A stretch of 64,000 nt of DNA from Burkholderia puraquae (lineage in GTDB: Bacteria; Pseudomonadota; Gammaproteobacteria; Burkholderiales; Burkholderiaceae). Shown here piece by piece: positions 16,290-26,030 of the stretch. The stretch is from contig NZ_NBYX01000005.1 of assembly GCF_002099195.1 (NCBI RefSeq), forward strand, positions 310,001 to 374,000, in the 5' to 3' direction. Numbering within the stretch: the first letter of the stretch is position 1; the number at the start of each line of letters is the position of its first letter. A model generated the notes under the pieces. It was not told where the DNA came from. It did not search any database and saw nothing but the letters and a program-made list of their open reading frames with translations. A program made the translations under genes and the position numbers.

Positions 16290-18713
16290 ATGTCAGGCAC
16301 CCAACTTCTCCCGCCGGAACGCATCACGCTCCCGCTGCTGCCGCTGCGGGATGTCGTCGTTTTCCCGCACATGGTGATTCCGCTCTTCGTGGGCCGGCCG
16401 AAATCGATCAAGGCCCTCGAAGCAGCGATGGAAGGCGGCAAGCACATCATGCTCGTCGCCCAGAAAACCGCGGCCAAGGACGAACCGACCGAAAAGGACA
16501 TGTACGAGGTCGGTTGTATCGCCAACATCCTGCAGATGCTGAAGCTGCCGGACGGCACCGTGAAGGTGCTCGTCGAGGGCCTGCAGCGAGCGAAGGCGTT
16601 GTCGATCGAAGAACAGGAGACGCAGTTCTCCTGCGAAGTGATGCCGCTCGAGCCCGATCACGCCGACAGCGCGGAAACGGAAGCGCTGCGCCGCGCGATC
16701 GTGTCGCAGTTCGACCAGTACGTGAAGCTGAACAAGAAGATCCCGCCGGAGATCCTCACGTCGCTGTCGGGCATCGACGAAGCGGGCCGCCTCGCCGACA
16801 TGATCGCCGAGCGCCTGCCGCTGAAGCTCGACCAGAAGCAGCACATCCTCGAGATGTTCCCGGTCATCGAGCGCCTCGAGCACCTGCTCGCGCAGCTCGA
16901 AGCCGAGATCGACATCCTGCAGGTCGAAAAGCGCATCCGCGGGCGCGTGAAGCGCCAGATGGAAAAGAGCCAGCGCGAGTACTACCTGAACGAACAGGTC
17001 AAGGCGATCCAGAAGGAACTGGGCGAAGGCGAAGAGGGTGCCGATCTCGAGGAGCTCGAGAAGCGCATCAACGCCGCGCGCATGCCGAAGGAAGCGAAGA
17101 AGAAGGCCGACGCCGAGCTGAAGAAGCTGAAGCTGATGTCGCCGATGTCGGCGGAAGCCACCGTCGTGCGCAACTACATCGACACGCTGATCGGCCTGCC
17201 GTGGCGCAAGAAGAGCAAGGTCAACAACGACCTGTCGAACGCCGAGCAGGTGCTCGACGAGGATCACTTCGGCCTCGAGAAGGTCAAGGAACGGATCCTC
17301 GAGTATCTCGCGGTGCAACAGCGCGTGGACAAGGTCAAGGCGCCGATCCTGTGCCTCGTCGGGCCTCCGGGCGTCGGCAAGACCTCGCTCGGCCAGTCGA
17401 TCGCCCGTGCGACGAACCGCAAGTTCGTCCGCATGGCGCTCGGCGGCGTGCGTGACGAAGCCGAGATCCGCGGCCACCGCCGTACGTACATCGGTTCGAT
17501 GCCGGGCAAGATCCTGCAGAGCCTGACGAAGGTCGGCGTGCGCAATCCGCTCTTCCTGCTCGACGAAGTCGACAAGATGGGCATGGATTTCCGCGGCGAT
17601 CCGTCGTCGGCGCTGCTCGAAGTGCTCGATCCGGAACAGAACCACACGTTCGCCGACCACTACATCGAAGTCGACTTCGACCTGTCGGACGTGATGTTCG
17701 TCGCGACGTCGAACTCGCTGAACATCCCGCCGCCGCTGCTCGACCGGATGGAAGTGATCCGTCTGTCGGGCTACACGGAAGACGAGAAGGTCAGCATTGC
17801 CCAGCGTTACCTGCTGCCGAAGCAGAAGAAGAACAACGGGCTGAAGGAAGGCGAGATCGAGGTCACCGAGCAGGCGATCCGCGACATCATCCGCTACTAC
17901 ACGCGCGAAGCCGGTGTGCGTTCGCTCGAGCGGGAAGTGTCGAAGATCTGCCGCAAGGTCGTGAAGATGCTGCTGCTGAAGAAGGCATCGGGCGCGATCA
18001 AGGTCGATGGCGAAAACCTCGACACGTTCCTCGGCGTGCGCAAGTACGACTTCGGCCTCGCAGCGAAGGAAAACCAGGTCGGTCAGGTGACGGGCCTCGC
18101 GTGGACGGAAGTCGGCGGCGATTTGCTGACGATCGAAGCCGCGGTGATGCCGGGCAAGGGCAACGTGATCCGCACCGGTTCGCTGGGCGACGTGATGAAG
18201 GAGTCGGTCGAGGCGGCACGTTCGGTCGTGCGCTCGCGTTCGCGTCGTCTCGGCATCAAGGACGAAGCGTTCGAGAAGCAGGACATCCACATCCACGTGC
18301 CGGAAGGCGCGACGCCGAAGGACGGTCCGTCCGCCGGCGGTGCGATGACGACCGCGCTGGTATCGGTGCTGACGGGTATCCCGGTGCGTGCCGATGTTGC
18401 GATGACGGGCGAAATCACGCTGCGTGGTGAAGTTTTGCCGATCGGCGGCCTGAAGGAGAAGCTGCTCGCAGCGCATCGCGGCGGCATCAAGCTCGTGCTG
18501 ATCCCGGAAGAGAACGTGAAGGATCTCGCCGAGATTCCGGACAACGTGAAGAACGCGATCGAGATCGTGCCGGTCCGCTGGATCGACAAGGTGCTGGAAC
18601 TCGCGCTCGAGCGTTCGCCGACCCCGCTGCCGCCGGAAGAAGAGGCGAAGGCGGCAGCACCGGTCGCTGATGCAGCAAAGGATGCCGGCTCGACGGAGTT
18701 CGTCAAGCACTAA
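16290..18713 (+). CDS. lon: ATP-dependent Lon protease
   Basis: The 807-residue cytoplasmic AAA+ protease degrades misfolded and short-lived regulatory proteins. Domains in order are the Lon N-terminal substrate domain (1-200), a coiled-coil linker rich in Lys and Glu (about 210-290), the AAA+ domain with Walker [10 protein letters not shown] (about 358-366), and the protease domain with catalytic Ser681 in KDGPSAGGA and Lys724 in [10 protein letters not shown]. Length matches bacterial LonA. The C-terminal tail is Ala/Glu rich. It closes the tig-clpP-clpX-lon quality-control block. I could not find a clear heat-shock sigma factor site upstream. Confidence 0.98.
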   Translation: MSGTQLLPPERITLPLLPLRDVVVFPHMVIPLFVGRPKSIKALEAAMEGGKHIMLVAQKTAAKDEPTEKDMYEVGCIANILQMLKLPDGTVKVLVEGLQRAKALSIEEQETQFSCEVMPLEPDHADSAETEALRRAIVSQFDQYVKLNKKIPPEILTSLSGIDEAGRLADMIAERLPLKLDQKQHILEMFPVIERLEHLLAQLEAEIDILQVEKRIRGRVKRQMEKSQREYYLNEQVKAIQKELGEGEEGADLEELEKRINAARMPKEAKKKADAELKKLKLMSPMSAEATVVRNYIDTLIGLPWRKKSKVNNDLSNAEQVLDEDHFGLEKVKERILEYLAVQQRVDKVKAPILCLVGPPGVGKTSLGQSIARATNRKFVRMALGGVRDEAEIRGHRRTYIGSMPGKILQSLTKVGVRNPLFLLDEVDKMGMDFRGDPSSALLEVLDPEQNHTFADHYIEVDFDLSDVMFVATSNSLNIPPPLLDRMEVIRLSGYTEDEKVSIAQRYLLPKQKKNNGLKEGEIEVTEQAIRDIIRYYTREAGVRSLEREVSKICRKVVKMLLLKKASGAIKVDGENLDTFLGVRKYDFGLAAKENQVGQVTGLAWTEVGGDLLTIEAAVMPGKGNVIRTGSLGDVMKESVEAARSVVRSRSRRLGIKDEAFEKQDIHIHVPEGATPKDGPSAGGAMTTALVSVLTGIPVRADVAMTGEITLRGEVLPIGGLKEKLLAAHRGGIKLVLIPEENVKDLAEIPDNVKNAIEIVPVRWIDKVLELALERSPTPLPPEEEAKAAAPVADAAKDAGSTEFVKH

Positions 18714-18750
18714 GCATCGCGACGCCGTCCTTCCTGGCGGTTGTTCACGA

Positions 18751-18778
18751 AACCCGCGGCGTGGCCGCGGGTTTTTTT
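18751..18778 (+). terminator. Intrinsic terminator after lon
   Basis: A perfect 8-bp stem (CCCGCGGC, loop GTG, GCCGCGGG) is followed by seven T. It lies 38 bases after the lon stop. Confidence 0.85.
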
Positions 18779-18829
18779 ATGCGCATTGAAATCGTGAGCG
18801 CGAGCGTTAAAAAAATTCACATCCGGGCT

Positions 18830-18858
18830 TTGCAAAATGATCGGGGATGAATTAAACT
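18830..18858 (+). promoter_or_regulatory. Promoter of the tRNA-Val / tRNA-Asp operon
   Basis: TTGCAA (18830-18835) and TAAACT (18853-18858) are 17 bp apart. The start region just after the -10 is GC rich (TGCGGGCTCGC), a discriminator typical of stable-RNA promoters under stringent control. The first tRNA begins 60 bases downstream. Confidence 0.6.
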
Positions 18859-18917
18859 TGCGGGCTCGCTGGTTGTTGATGCCGAAACGCAGATCGCAGC
18901 CAGAACGAATCGGAAAC

Positions 18918-18993
18918 GGGTGCTTAGCTCAGCTGGTAGAGCGGCGCCCTTACAAGGCGTAGGTCGGGGGTTCGAACCCCTCAGCACCCACCA
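18918..18993 (+). tRNA. tRNA-Val (anticodon TAC)
   Basis: A complete 76-nt cloverleaf including an encoded CCA end. The acceptor stem GGGTGCT pairs with AGCACCC, the D arm holds AGCTCAGCTGGTAGAGC, the anticodon loop reads CTTACAA (TAC, reading GTA and GTG), and the T arm holds GGTTCGAACCC. It forms an operon with tRNA-Asp 23 bases downstream. Confidence 0.97.
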
Positions 18994-19016
18994 GTTTCAC
19001 GATTCAGCCAGACCAA

Positions 19017-19093
19017 GGAGCGGTAGTTCAGTCGGTTAGAATACCGGCCTGTCACGCCGGGGGTCGCGGGTTCGAGTCCCGTCCGCTCCGCCA
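19017..19093 (+). tRNA. tRNA-Asp (anticodon GTC)
   Basis: A complete 77-nt cloverleaf with encoded CCA. The acceptor stem GGAGCGG pairs with CCGCTCC, the anticodon loop reads CTGTCAC (GTC), and the T loop is GGTTCGAGTCC. It is followed by an intrinsic terminator. Confidence 0.97.
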
Positions 19094-19103
19094 GAAAATG
19101 AAG

Positions 19104-19128
19104 AAGCCCGCCTTGTGCGGGCTTTTTT
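19104..19128 (+). terminator. Intrinsic terminator of the tRNA operon
   Basis: An 8-bp stem (AAGCCCGC, loop CTTGT, GCGGGCTT) is followed by a run of T. It begins 11 bases after the CCA of tRNA-Asp. Confidence 0.9.
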
Positions 19129-19239
19129 ATTTTGCACGGCCGGTTGTCGCATTGCACTGGCCTGCAGCACGTCTGCTTTTCTCCCGTCCCACCCCGTATG
19201 TTGTAATATCGGTCGTTTTGTCCAATTTTCCCGTCACGC

Positions 19240-21174
19240 ATGCTCGATTTCTTCCGTAATCACCAGCGCCTGATGATGGCGCTCCTGCTCCTGATCGTGT
19301 TGCCGGGGCTGGGTTTCGTCGGGATCCAAGGCTTCCGCGGCTTCTTCGACGATAGCGCGAACGTCGCGGCAGTCAACGGGCACAAGATCACGCGGGTCGA
19401 ATTCGACGGCGCGTTCCGCCAGCAGATCGACCAGGCGCGCCAGGCGCTCGGCGGGCAGTTCGACATCAAGATGTTCGATACGCCCGAGCACCGCAAGCAG
19501 GTGCTCGACGGCCTGGTCCAGCAACGCGTGCTGGCAGACGAAACCCAACGTCTGCACCTGACCGCATCCGACAACGCCGTGCGCGACGCGCTGATGAGCG
19601 ACCCGATGATCGCGTCGCTGAAGAAGCCCGACGGCACGATCGACGTCGAGCGCTATGCGCAACTGCTGTCGTTCCAGGGGATGACGCCCGAGCAGTATCA
19701 GGAGCGCGTGCGTTACAGCCTCTCGCTGCAGCAGATTCCGGCCAGCATCGTGTCGAGCGCGTTCACGCCGAAGAGCCTCGCGCAACGCCTGTCCGAACTC
19801 GCCGCGCAGCAGCGCGAAGTGCAGGCGCTTGTGCTGAAGACGAGCGATTTCGCAGCGAAGGTCCAGCCGACCGACGCGCAGCTTGCCGCGTACTATGACG
19901 CGCACAAGCAGAGTTTCGCGACGCCGGAGACCGCGACGATCCAGTATCTCGTCTATTCGCCGGCCGCAGCGGCCGCGAGCGCGCAGCCGACCGATGCGGA
20001 CATCAAGAAGTTCTACGACGACAACCCGACGCACTTCCGCACCGAAGCGCAGGTTCGCGTGAGCCACATCTTCATCGCCGCGGCGGGCAGCGCAAGCGCG
20101 GCCGACAAGGCTGCTGCGAAGACGAAGGCCGAGCAACTGCTGGCCGACGTGAAGGCGCATCCGGATCAGTTCGCGCAGATCGCGCAGAAGAGCTCGCAGG
20201 ACGCACCGTCGGCCGCGAAGGGCGGCGACCTCGGCTTCATCACGCGCGGCTCGACGGCGGGCGGCAAGGCGTTCGACGATGCCGCGTTCGCGCTCAAGCA
20301 GGGCGACGTGAGCGGTGTCGTGCAGTCGGATCTGGGCTTCCACATCCTGAAGGCAACGGAAGTGAAGCCGGCGGTCGTCAAGCCGTTCGCCGACGTGAAG
20401 GACCAGATCGCAGTCGACCTGAAGCAGCAGTACGCATCGAAGGCGTTCACGGACAACGCGGAAGGCTTCACGTCCACCGTCTACGAAAAGGCGAAGACGC
20501 TGCAGCCGGCTGCGGACAAGTACAAGCTGACGATCCAGACGGCTACCGTCACGCCGACGCCGAATCCGCAACTGCCGCCGACGAGCCCGCTGAACAATCC
20601 GAAGTTCCTGGCCGCCGTGTTCGCCAGCGACTCGGTGAAGAGCCACAACAACACGCAGGCGATCGACGTCGGCAACAACACGCTGATCTCGGCGCGCGTG
20701 ACCGACTACAAGCCGGCTGCCGTGCCCGCACTCGACGCGATCAAGGACGTCGTGCGTCAGAAGGTCGTCGCCGAGCAGGCCGCGGAACTCGCGAAGAAGG
20801 ACGGTGTGGCGAAGCTCGCCGAACTGCAGAAGTCGAAGTCGACCGACGGGTTCGCGGTTGCACAGAAGGTATCGCGCACGCAGTCGCAGGGCCTGACGCC
20901 GGCTGCGCTGAGCGCCGTCTACAAGGTCGACGCGAAGACGCTGCCGGCCTACGTCGGGGTCGATCTCGGCGCGGACGGCTATGCGATCTACCGCGTGAAT
21001 GCGGTGATCCCGGGTTCGGCGGTCGATCCGCAGCAACTGGCGGCCGCGCAGCAGCAGATGGCGCAGGTCGACGCGCAGAGCGAAGGCGAAGCGTATCTCG
21101 CCGCGCTGCGCGATCGTTCGAAGGTGAAGCTGTACGGCACGACGGCCAGCCAGCCGCAGGACGGCGGCAACTGA
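19240..21174 (+). CDS. ppiD: PpiD-type membrane-anchored periplasmic peptidyl-prolyl isomerase
   Basis: The 644-residue protein is an inner-membrane-anchored chaperone near the Sec translocon that helps outer-membrane and secreted proteins fold. The N-terminus has a single membrane anchor (LMMALLLLIVLPGLGFVGI, about residues 11-29), then a SurA-N-like chaperone region, a parvulin-type isomerase domain (about 265-360; VRVSHIFIAAAG, then KGGDLGFITRG) and a long helical C-terminal part. Length and order match PpiD. It follows the tRNA operon terminator, and a strong bidirectional terminator comes after it. Confidence 0.93.
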   Translation: MLDFFRNHQRLMMALLLLIVLPGLGFVGIQGFRGFFDDSANVAAVNGHKITRVEFDGAFRQQIDQARQALGGQFDIKMFDTPEHRKQVLDGLVQQRVLADETQRLHLTASDNAVRDALMSDPMIASLKKPDGTIDVERYAQLLSFQGMTPEQYQERVRYSLSLQQIPASIVSSAFTPKSLAQRLSELAAQQREVQALVLKTSDFAAKVQPTDAQLAAYYDAHKQSFATPETATIQYLVYSPAAAAASAQPTDADIKKFYDDNPTHFRTEAQVRVSHIFIAAAGSASAADKAAAKTKAEQLLADVKAHPDQFAQIAQKSSQDAPSAAKGGDLGFITRGSTAGGKAFDDAAFALKQGDVSGVVQSDLGFHILKATEVKPAVVKPFADVKDQIAVDLKQQYASKAFTDNAEGFTSTVYEKAKTLQPAADKYKLTIQTATVTPTPNPQLPPTSPLNNPKFLAAVFASDSVKSHNNTQAIDVGNNTLISARVTDYKPAAVPALDAIKDVVRQKVVAEQAAELAKKDGVAKLAELQKSKSTDGFAVAQKVSRTQSQGLTPAALSAVYKVDAKTLPAYVGVDLGADGYAIYRVNAVIPGSAVDPQQLAAAQQQMAQVDAQSEGEAYLAALRDRSKVKLYGTTASQPQDGGN

Positions 21175-21193
21175 GCGTCGTTTCGCACGCAAC

Positions 21194-21222
21194 AAAAAGC
21201 CCCGCTTCGTGCGGGGCTTTTT
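21194..21222. terminator. Bidirectional terminator between ppiD and the esterase gene
   Basis: A perfect 12-bp inverted repeat from AAAAAGCCCCGC to GCGGGGCTTTTT with a 5-base loop. The A and T runs on both sides let it work for ppiD (plus) and for the converging esterase gene (minus). Confidence 0.92.
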
Positions 21223-21244
21223 GTTTTCCGGTGAGACCGCGTCG

Positions 21245-21919
21245 TCAGCCGCGCGGCTTGCCGAGCAGCGGTTTCAGCGCCGGCCAGACGTTGTCGAGCA
21301 GAATGCCCTGCGCCTGCTGCGCAGGATGCATCTGGTCGGCCTGGAACATCTCGGGCTTGTTCTCGATGCCGGCCAGCAGGAACGGCACGAGCGGCACGCC
21401 GAGATCCTTCGACAGCCGCGTATAGACGGCGTGGAACTTCTGCGTGTAATCGGGGCCGTAATTGGGCGGCACATACATGCCGACCAGCACGACCTTCGCC
21501 CGTGCCTGCCGCGCGCCGGCGATGATGTCGCGCAGGTTCTGCTCGGTCGTTGCGAGCGGCACGCCGCGCAGCGCATCGTTTGAACCGAGCTCGACGACGA
21601 CGATCGACGGCTTGAGCCGCTGCAGCACTGCGGGCAGCCGCGCGCGGCCGCCGCTCGTGGTGTCGCCGCTGACGCTGGCGTTCGCGACGCTATAATCGAT
21701 TCGCTCGGCCGTGAGCCGTTGCCGCAGCAACGCCACCCAGCCGGTGTCGCGCGGCAGCCCGTATTCGGCCGACAGGCTGTCGCCGAGCACGGCGATCACG
21801 GGCTGGCCCGATGTCGCGGCCGGCGTCGTGGCAGCGTGCGCCGGCACGGTGGCGGCCAGCAGGGTGCCCAGCAGCGCGGCGACCGCCGCGCGTCTTTTCC
21901 AGCGAATTGTCGTGTCCAT
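21245..21919 (-). CDS. tesA: TesA-like periplasmic SGNH esterase / lysophospholipase
   Basis: The 224-residue product is an SGNH (GDSL) hydrolase like E. coli TesA, which acts as acyl-CoA thioesterase I, lysophospholipase and arylesterase in the periplasm. A signal peptide (LLGTLLAATVPAHA) is followed by block I (VLGDSLSAEYG, nucleophile Ser), block III (ELGSNDALRG) and block V (DQMHPAQQAQ, catalytic Asp and His). Its ATG (21919-21917) shares two bases with the ATG of the divergent ABC ATPase gene at 21918. The same divergent pairing with ybbA occurs in E. coli, which supports both assignments. True physiological substrates are uncertain. Confidence 0.92.
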   Translation of the reverse strand: MDTTIRWKRRAAVAALLGTLLAATVPAHAATTPAATSGQPVIAVLGDSLSAEYGLPRDTGWVALLRQRLTAERIDYSVANASVSGDTTSGGRARLPAVLQRLKPSIVVVELGSNDALRGVPLATTEQNLRDIIAGARQARAKVVLVGMYVPPNYGPDYTQKFHAVYTRLSKDLGVPLVPFLLAGIENKPEMFQADQMHPAQQAQGILLDNVWPALKPLLGKPRG

Positions 21920-22631
21920 GTTCAAGATTACCGATCCGATCATCGAAGTCCATGACGTGTGCAAGCGGGTCGCCGATGCAACGGGCGAGCTGACGATCCT
22001 CGACGGCATCACGCTCGCCGTGCGGCCGGGCAGCAGCCTCGCGATCGTCGGCGCGTCGGGGTCGGGTAAGTCGACGCTGCTCGGCCTGCTTGCGGGGTTG
22101 GACAGCGCGACGAGCGGCACGGTTCGCCTGCTCGGTCGCGCGCTCGACCAGCTCGACGAGGATGCGCGCGCGGCGCTGCGCAACGGCGCAGTCGGGTTCG
22201 TGTTCCAGTCGTTCCAGTTGATGCCGCACCTGACGGCGCTCGAGAACGTGATGCTGCCGCTCGAGCTGCAGGGCGGCATCAGCGCGCGCGAAGCAGCCGA
22301 TCGTGCCCGGGCGCTGCTCGTGCAGGTCGGTCTCGGCGAACGCACCGCGCATTATCCGAAGCTGTTGTCCGGGGGCGAGCAGCAGCGCGTCGCACTTGCG
22401 CGCGCATTCGTTACGCGCCCGGCGATCCTGTTTGCCGATGAGCCGACCGGCAGCCTCGATGCGGCCACGGGCCATGCGGTCATCGACCTGATGTTCGAAC
22501 TGAACCGCACGCACGGTGCCACGCTCGTGCTCGTCACGCACGATACCGAACTCGCACGCCGCTGCGCGACGACGGTGACGCTCGACGCCGGGCGCATCGT
22601 CGAGCCGCACGCAGCACAGCGCAAAGTCTGA
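21918..22631 (+). CDS. ABC transporter ATP-binding protein, LolD/YbbA-like
   Basis: The 237-residue ATPase has Walker A (GASGSGKST), Q loop (FVFQSFQLMPHLTALENV), signature (LLSGGEQQRVALARA), Walker B (ILFADEPTGSLD) and the H-loop (LVTHD). It belongs to the LolD/MacB/YbbA branch, which usually works with a large FtsX-like permease. No such permease is nearby: the next gene, pgi, lies on the other strand. In E. coli the divergent neighbour of tesA is ybbA followed by ybbP, so this may be YbbA that has lost or moved its partner. No strong ribosome site precedes the ATG. Confidence 0.88.
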   Translation: MFKITDPIIEVHDVCKRVADATGELTILDGITLAVRPGSSLAIVGASGSGKSTLLGLLAGLDSATSGTVRLLGRALDQLDEDARAALRNGAVGFVFQSFQLMPHLTALENVMLPLELQGGISAREAADRARALLVQVGLGERTAHYPKLLSGGEQQRVALARAFVTRPAILFADEPTGSLDAATGHAVIDLMFELNRTHGATLVLVTHDTELARRCATTVTLDAGRIVEPHAAQRKV

Positions 22632-22699
22632 ATTATCTTGCCGGCCGCGCAGCGTGCGCCGAGCGGCCGGTATCGGCATGACGCCGTCGCGTCAGCGCT

Positions 22700-24322
22700 T
22701 CAACGCTTCAGCGCCGTGCGGGCGCGCTCGATCAGCGCGGTGGTCGACGAGTCGTGCTTCGCCGGATCGACCGACTCGGCCGACAGGTCGGCTTCCACCA
22801 CCTTGCCGAGAATCTTGCCGAGCTCGACGCCCCACTGGTCGAACGGATTGATGTCCCACACCGTTGCCTGCACGAGCACCTTGTGTTCGTACAGCGCGAT
22901 CAGCGCGCCGAGCGTGCGGGGCGTCAGTGCATCGACGAGCAGCGTCGTCGTCGGGCGGTTGCCCGGGAACGTCAGGTGGGGCGCGAGCGCTTCCTCGCCC
23001 GGCCCGGCGACCCTGCGCGCTTCGTCGAGCGTGCGGCCGAGCATCAAGGCCTCGCTCTGCGCGAAGCAGTTCGCAAGCAGCTTCGGATGATGGCTCGCGA
23101 GCGGATGCTCGGGCGTCAGCACCGCGATGAAGTCGATCGGCACGATCGTCGGCCCCTGGTGCAGCATCTGGAAGAACGCATGCTGGCCGTTGGTGCCCGG
23201 CTCGCCCCACGTGACGGCCGACGTCGGGTAGTCGACGAAGGTGCCGTCCAGACGCGCGGATTTGCCGTTGCTCTCCATTTCGAGCTGCTGCAGGTACGAC
23301 GGCAGGTAATGCAGCGCTTCGGAATACGGTGCGACGAGATAGCTTTGCGAACCGAAGAAATTCCGGTACCAGATGCCGATCAGGCCGAGCAGCACGGGCA
23401 GGTTGCGCTCGAGCGGCGCTTCGCGGAAATGGCGGTCCATGTCGTTCGCGCCGGCCAGCAGCTCATCGAACTGCTCGGGGCCGATCGCGATCATGATCGA
23501 CAGGCCGACCGCCGACCACAGCGAATAGCGGCCGCCGACCCAGTCCCACATTTCGAACACGTTCTCCGCGGCGATGCCGAACTTCACGACTTCTGCCGGG
23601 TTCGCCGACACGCCGACGAAGTGCTTCGCGAGCGCGTCCTCGGGGCAGCCGCGCGCGACGAACCAGTCGCGCAGCGAGCGTGCGTTCGTCATCGTCTCGA
23701 GCGTCGTGAAGGTCTTCGACACGATGATCGCGAGCGTTTCCTCGGGATCGACCTGTTCGAGCACGCGCGCGAGATCGGCGCCGTCGACGTTCGACACGAA
23801 GTGCGTGGAGATCTCAGGCATGGCGATGTGGTGCAGCGCATGCACGACCATCTTCGGCCCGAGATCGGAACCGCCGATGCCGATGTTGATCACGTGGCGG
23901 ATGCGCTTGCCGGTGTAGCCCGTCCACGTGCCGCTGCGCACGGCGCGCGCGAACGTCGCCATCTTCGCGCGCTCGGCGCTGACCTGTGCATGGAACGGCG
24001 CTTGCGGATCGGTCGCGCGCAGTGCGGTGTGCAGCGCGGCACGGCCTTCGGTCGGATTGACGATCTCGCCCGCGAACATCGCATCGCGGCGGGCTTCGAC
24101 GCCCGCGTCGCGCGCGAGCTGCGCGAGCAGGCGCAGCGTGTCGTCGTTGATGCGGTTCTTCGAGAAATCGGCCGCGAGGCCGCCGCCCGCGAACGTGAAG
24201 CGCTCGGCGCGGGTCGGTGCGTGGTCGTTTTCCGGCGCGAACCAGTCGCGCAGCCGGGCGTGGCGAATCTGCTCGAAATGGGATTGAAGGGCAGTCCAGG
24301 CGGGGAGCGATTTCAGCGTCAT
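22700..24322 (-). CDS. pgi: Glucose-6-phosphate isomerase
   Basis: The 540-residue enzyme interconverts glucose-6-phosphate and fructose-6-phosphate. Conserved blocks are [15 protein letters not shown] (phosphate binding), [24 protein letters not shown], and near the end [16 protein letters not shown] with the catalytic lysine region. I start at 24322 (MTLKSLPAW); a longer frame adds only an unsupported 16-residue leader. Pseudomonads and Burkholderia mainly use the Entner-Doudoroff route, so the enzyme probably serves gluconeogenesis and sugar-nucleotide supply. Confidence 0.97.
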   Translation of the reverse strand: MTLKSLPAWTALQSHFEQIRHARLRDWFAPENDHAPTRAERFTFAGGGLAADFSKNRINDDTLRLLAQLARDAGVEARRDAMFAGEIVNPTEGRAALHTALRATDPQAPFHAQVSAERAKMATFARAVRSGTWTGYTGKRIRHVINIGIGGSDLGPKMVVHALHHIAMPEISTHFVSNVDGADLARVLEQVDPEETLAIIVSKTFTTLETMTNARSLRDWFVARGCPEDALAKHFVGVSANPAEVVKFGIAAENVFEMWDWVGGRYSLWSAVGLSIMIAIGPEQFDELLAGANDMDRHFREAPLERNLPVLLGLIGIWYRNFFGSQSYLVAPYSEALHYLPSYLQQLEMESNGKSARLDGTFVDYPTSAVTWGEPGTNGQHAFFQMLHQGPTIVPIDFIAVLTPEHPLASHHPKLLANCFAQSEALMLGRTLDEARRVAGPGEEALAPHLTFPGNRPTTTLLVDALTPRTLGALIALYEHKVLVQATVWDINPFDQWGVELGKILGKVVEADLSAESVDPAKHDSSTTALIERARTALKR

Positions 24323-24433
24323 GGCGGTTCGAGTGAAGCGTGAATCGGGAGGAATGCCGCGCCGGCTCATCGTGATCGGAAGGCCGGCGGACGAGAGGGT
24401 CCGCCGTGCGGCGGGGCAGTCAGTATAGCGGCG

Positions 24434-25978
24434 TTACGTGTCGGCGCGCGGCGACGGATAAAAAAGGCGATTGATCAGCGTGCGCACCATCGGCGCGAGT
24501 TCGCCGGCCGTGAGTCCGGCCGGGCCCGTGCCGTGCGCCGTCAGCGTGTCGGCCGCGAGACCGTGCAGGTAGACGCCCGCGAGCGCCGCTTCGTACGGTG
24601 CGACGCGCTGCGCGAGCAACGCGCCGATCAGGCCGCCGAGCACGTCGCCGGTGCCGCCCGTGGCGAGCGCCGCATTGCCGGTCGGATTGATCGTCACGCG
24701 GCCGTCGGGCGCCGCAATCACCGTGCCCGAGCCTTTCAGCACGACGATGGCCGCATGGCGCGCGGCGAGCGCCAGCGCGGCCGCGACGCGGTCGCGCTGG
24801 ACCGACGACGTATCGCTGCCGAGCAGCCGCGCGGCTTCGAGCGGATGCGGTGTCAGCACGCACGGATTGCCGCGCGCACCGCGCGTGGCGACGGCGGCTG
24901 CGAGATCCGCATGTGTCGCGACGAGATTCAGCGCGTCGGCATCGAGCAGCGTCGCGGCGTCGTGCTCGAGCACGTCGCGCACGAGCGTCGCCGCGGCCTC
25001 GCGCGTGCCGAGCCCGCAGCCGGCCGCGATCGCGGTCATCGCGTCGAGATCGAGGCTGTCGGCCGGATGCAGCATCAGTTCGGGGAACGGCGGGTCGTAA
25101 GGCGGCGCGCCGGCGCCGAGGAAGCCGACGTGCACCTTGCCGGCACCCGCGAACAGCGCGGCGCGGGCGGCGAGGATCGGTGCGCCGCACATGCCCGTGT
25201 CGCCGCCGAGCACCGCGAGGCTGCCGAACGTGCCCTTGTGGGACGCGAATGCGCGCGCGGGCAGGGCGGCGGCGAACCGCGCGGGCGAATTCAGCACGAT
25301 GGCCGGTGCGGCGGGCGGCGCGATGTCGAGCGAGGCGACGTCGATCTCGCCGGCGAGATCCCGGCCTTCGCCGGTGTAGAGGCCCGGCTTCGCACCGATG
25401 AAGGTGAGCGTATGGGTGGCGGCGACGGCGACGCCCGCGCCGACGATCTGGCCCGTATCGCTGTCGAGCCCGCTTGGCACATCGAGCGCGAGCACGTGGC
25501 CGCCGCTGCGCGCATGCGCGGCGATGCGCGCCGCCTGCTCGGCGAATGCGCCGTCGAGCGCGCGGCCGAGACCGATGCCGAACAGCCCGTCGACGACCCA
25601 CGCGTAGCTGTCCAGCGAAGCGGGCGGCGTGGCCGACAGCGGCACGCCGGCTGCGCGCGCAAGGGCGAGCGCCCATTGCGCGTCGTCCGGCTTCACCGGC
25701 ACCGGCATCCATGCCTGGGTCGCGACGCCAAGCTGCTGAAGGTGCGCGGCGGCAACCAGCGCGTCGCCGCCGTTGTTGCCGGGGCCGACCGCGAACCAGA
25801 CGGGGCGGTCGTCGCCGGCGGCGCGCTCGGACAGCCAGCGCGCGGCGGCGGCGCCGGCGCGGCCCATCAGCGTGTGTGGCGGCAGCGCGGCGGCAGCGTC
25901 GGCTTCGGCCGCGCGCAGGTCGGCGACGCGCAGCAGCGCGATCGGATCGGAATCGGTGAGCGGGCGGGGAATGGTCAT
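24434..25978 (-). CDS. nnr: Bifunctional NAD(P)HX epimerase / ADP-dependent dehydratase
   Basis: The 514-residue fusion repairs damaged, hydrated NADH and NADPH. The N-terminal half (about 1-230) is the NnrE/YjeF-N epimerase with VGPGNNGGDALVAAAHL and the binding region LDVPSGLDSDTG. The C-terminal half (about 235-505) is the NnrD ribokinase-like dehydratase with GCGLGTREAA, VLKGSGTVIAAPDG and the signature NPTGNAALATGGTGDVLGG. Length matches E. coli YjeF/Nnr. It lies between pgi and a DadA-like oxidase on the same strand. Confidence 0.94.
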   Translation of the reverse strand: MTIPRPLTDSDPIALLRVADLRAAEADAAAALPPHTLMGRAGAAAARWLSERAAGDDRPVWFAVGPGNNGGDALVAAAHLQQLGVATQAWMPVPVKPDDAQWALALARAAGVPLSATPPASLDSYAWVVDGLFGIGLGRALDGAFAEQAARIAAHARSGGHVLALDVPSGLDSDTGQIVGAGVAVAATHTLTFIGAKPGLYTGEGRDLAGEIDVASLDIAPPAAPAIVLNSPARFAAALPARAFASHKGTFGSLAVLGGDTGMCGAPILAARAALFAGAGKVHVGFLGAGAPPYDPPFPELMLHPADSLDLDAMTAIAAGCGLGTREAAATLVRDVLEHDAATLLDADALNLVATHADLAAAVATRGARGNPCVLTPHPLEAARLLGSDTSSVQRDRVAAALALAARHAAIVVLKGSGTVIAAPDGRVTINPTGNAALATGGTGDVLGGLIGALLAQRVAPYEAALAGVYLHGLAADTLTAHGTGPAGLTAGELAPMVRTLINRLFYPSPRADT

Positions 25979-26030
25979 CGCGGGGTCGTGGCGGCTGGCA
26001 AGGAGGCCGCCGGGGACGAGCCCGCGGCGG

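Noticed and set aside
21691..21696. TATAAT on the plus strand inside tesA as a promoter of the ABC ATPase
   Set aside because: It has no suitable -35 and lies 220 bases upstream within the coding region of tesA; it may be chance.
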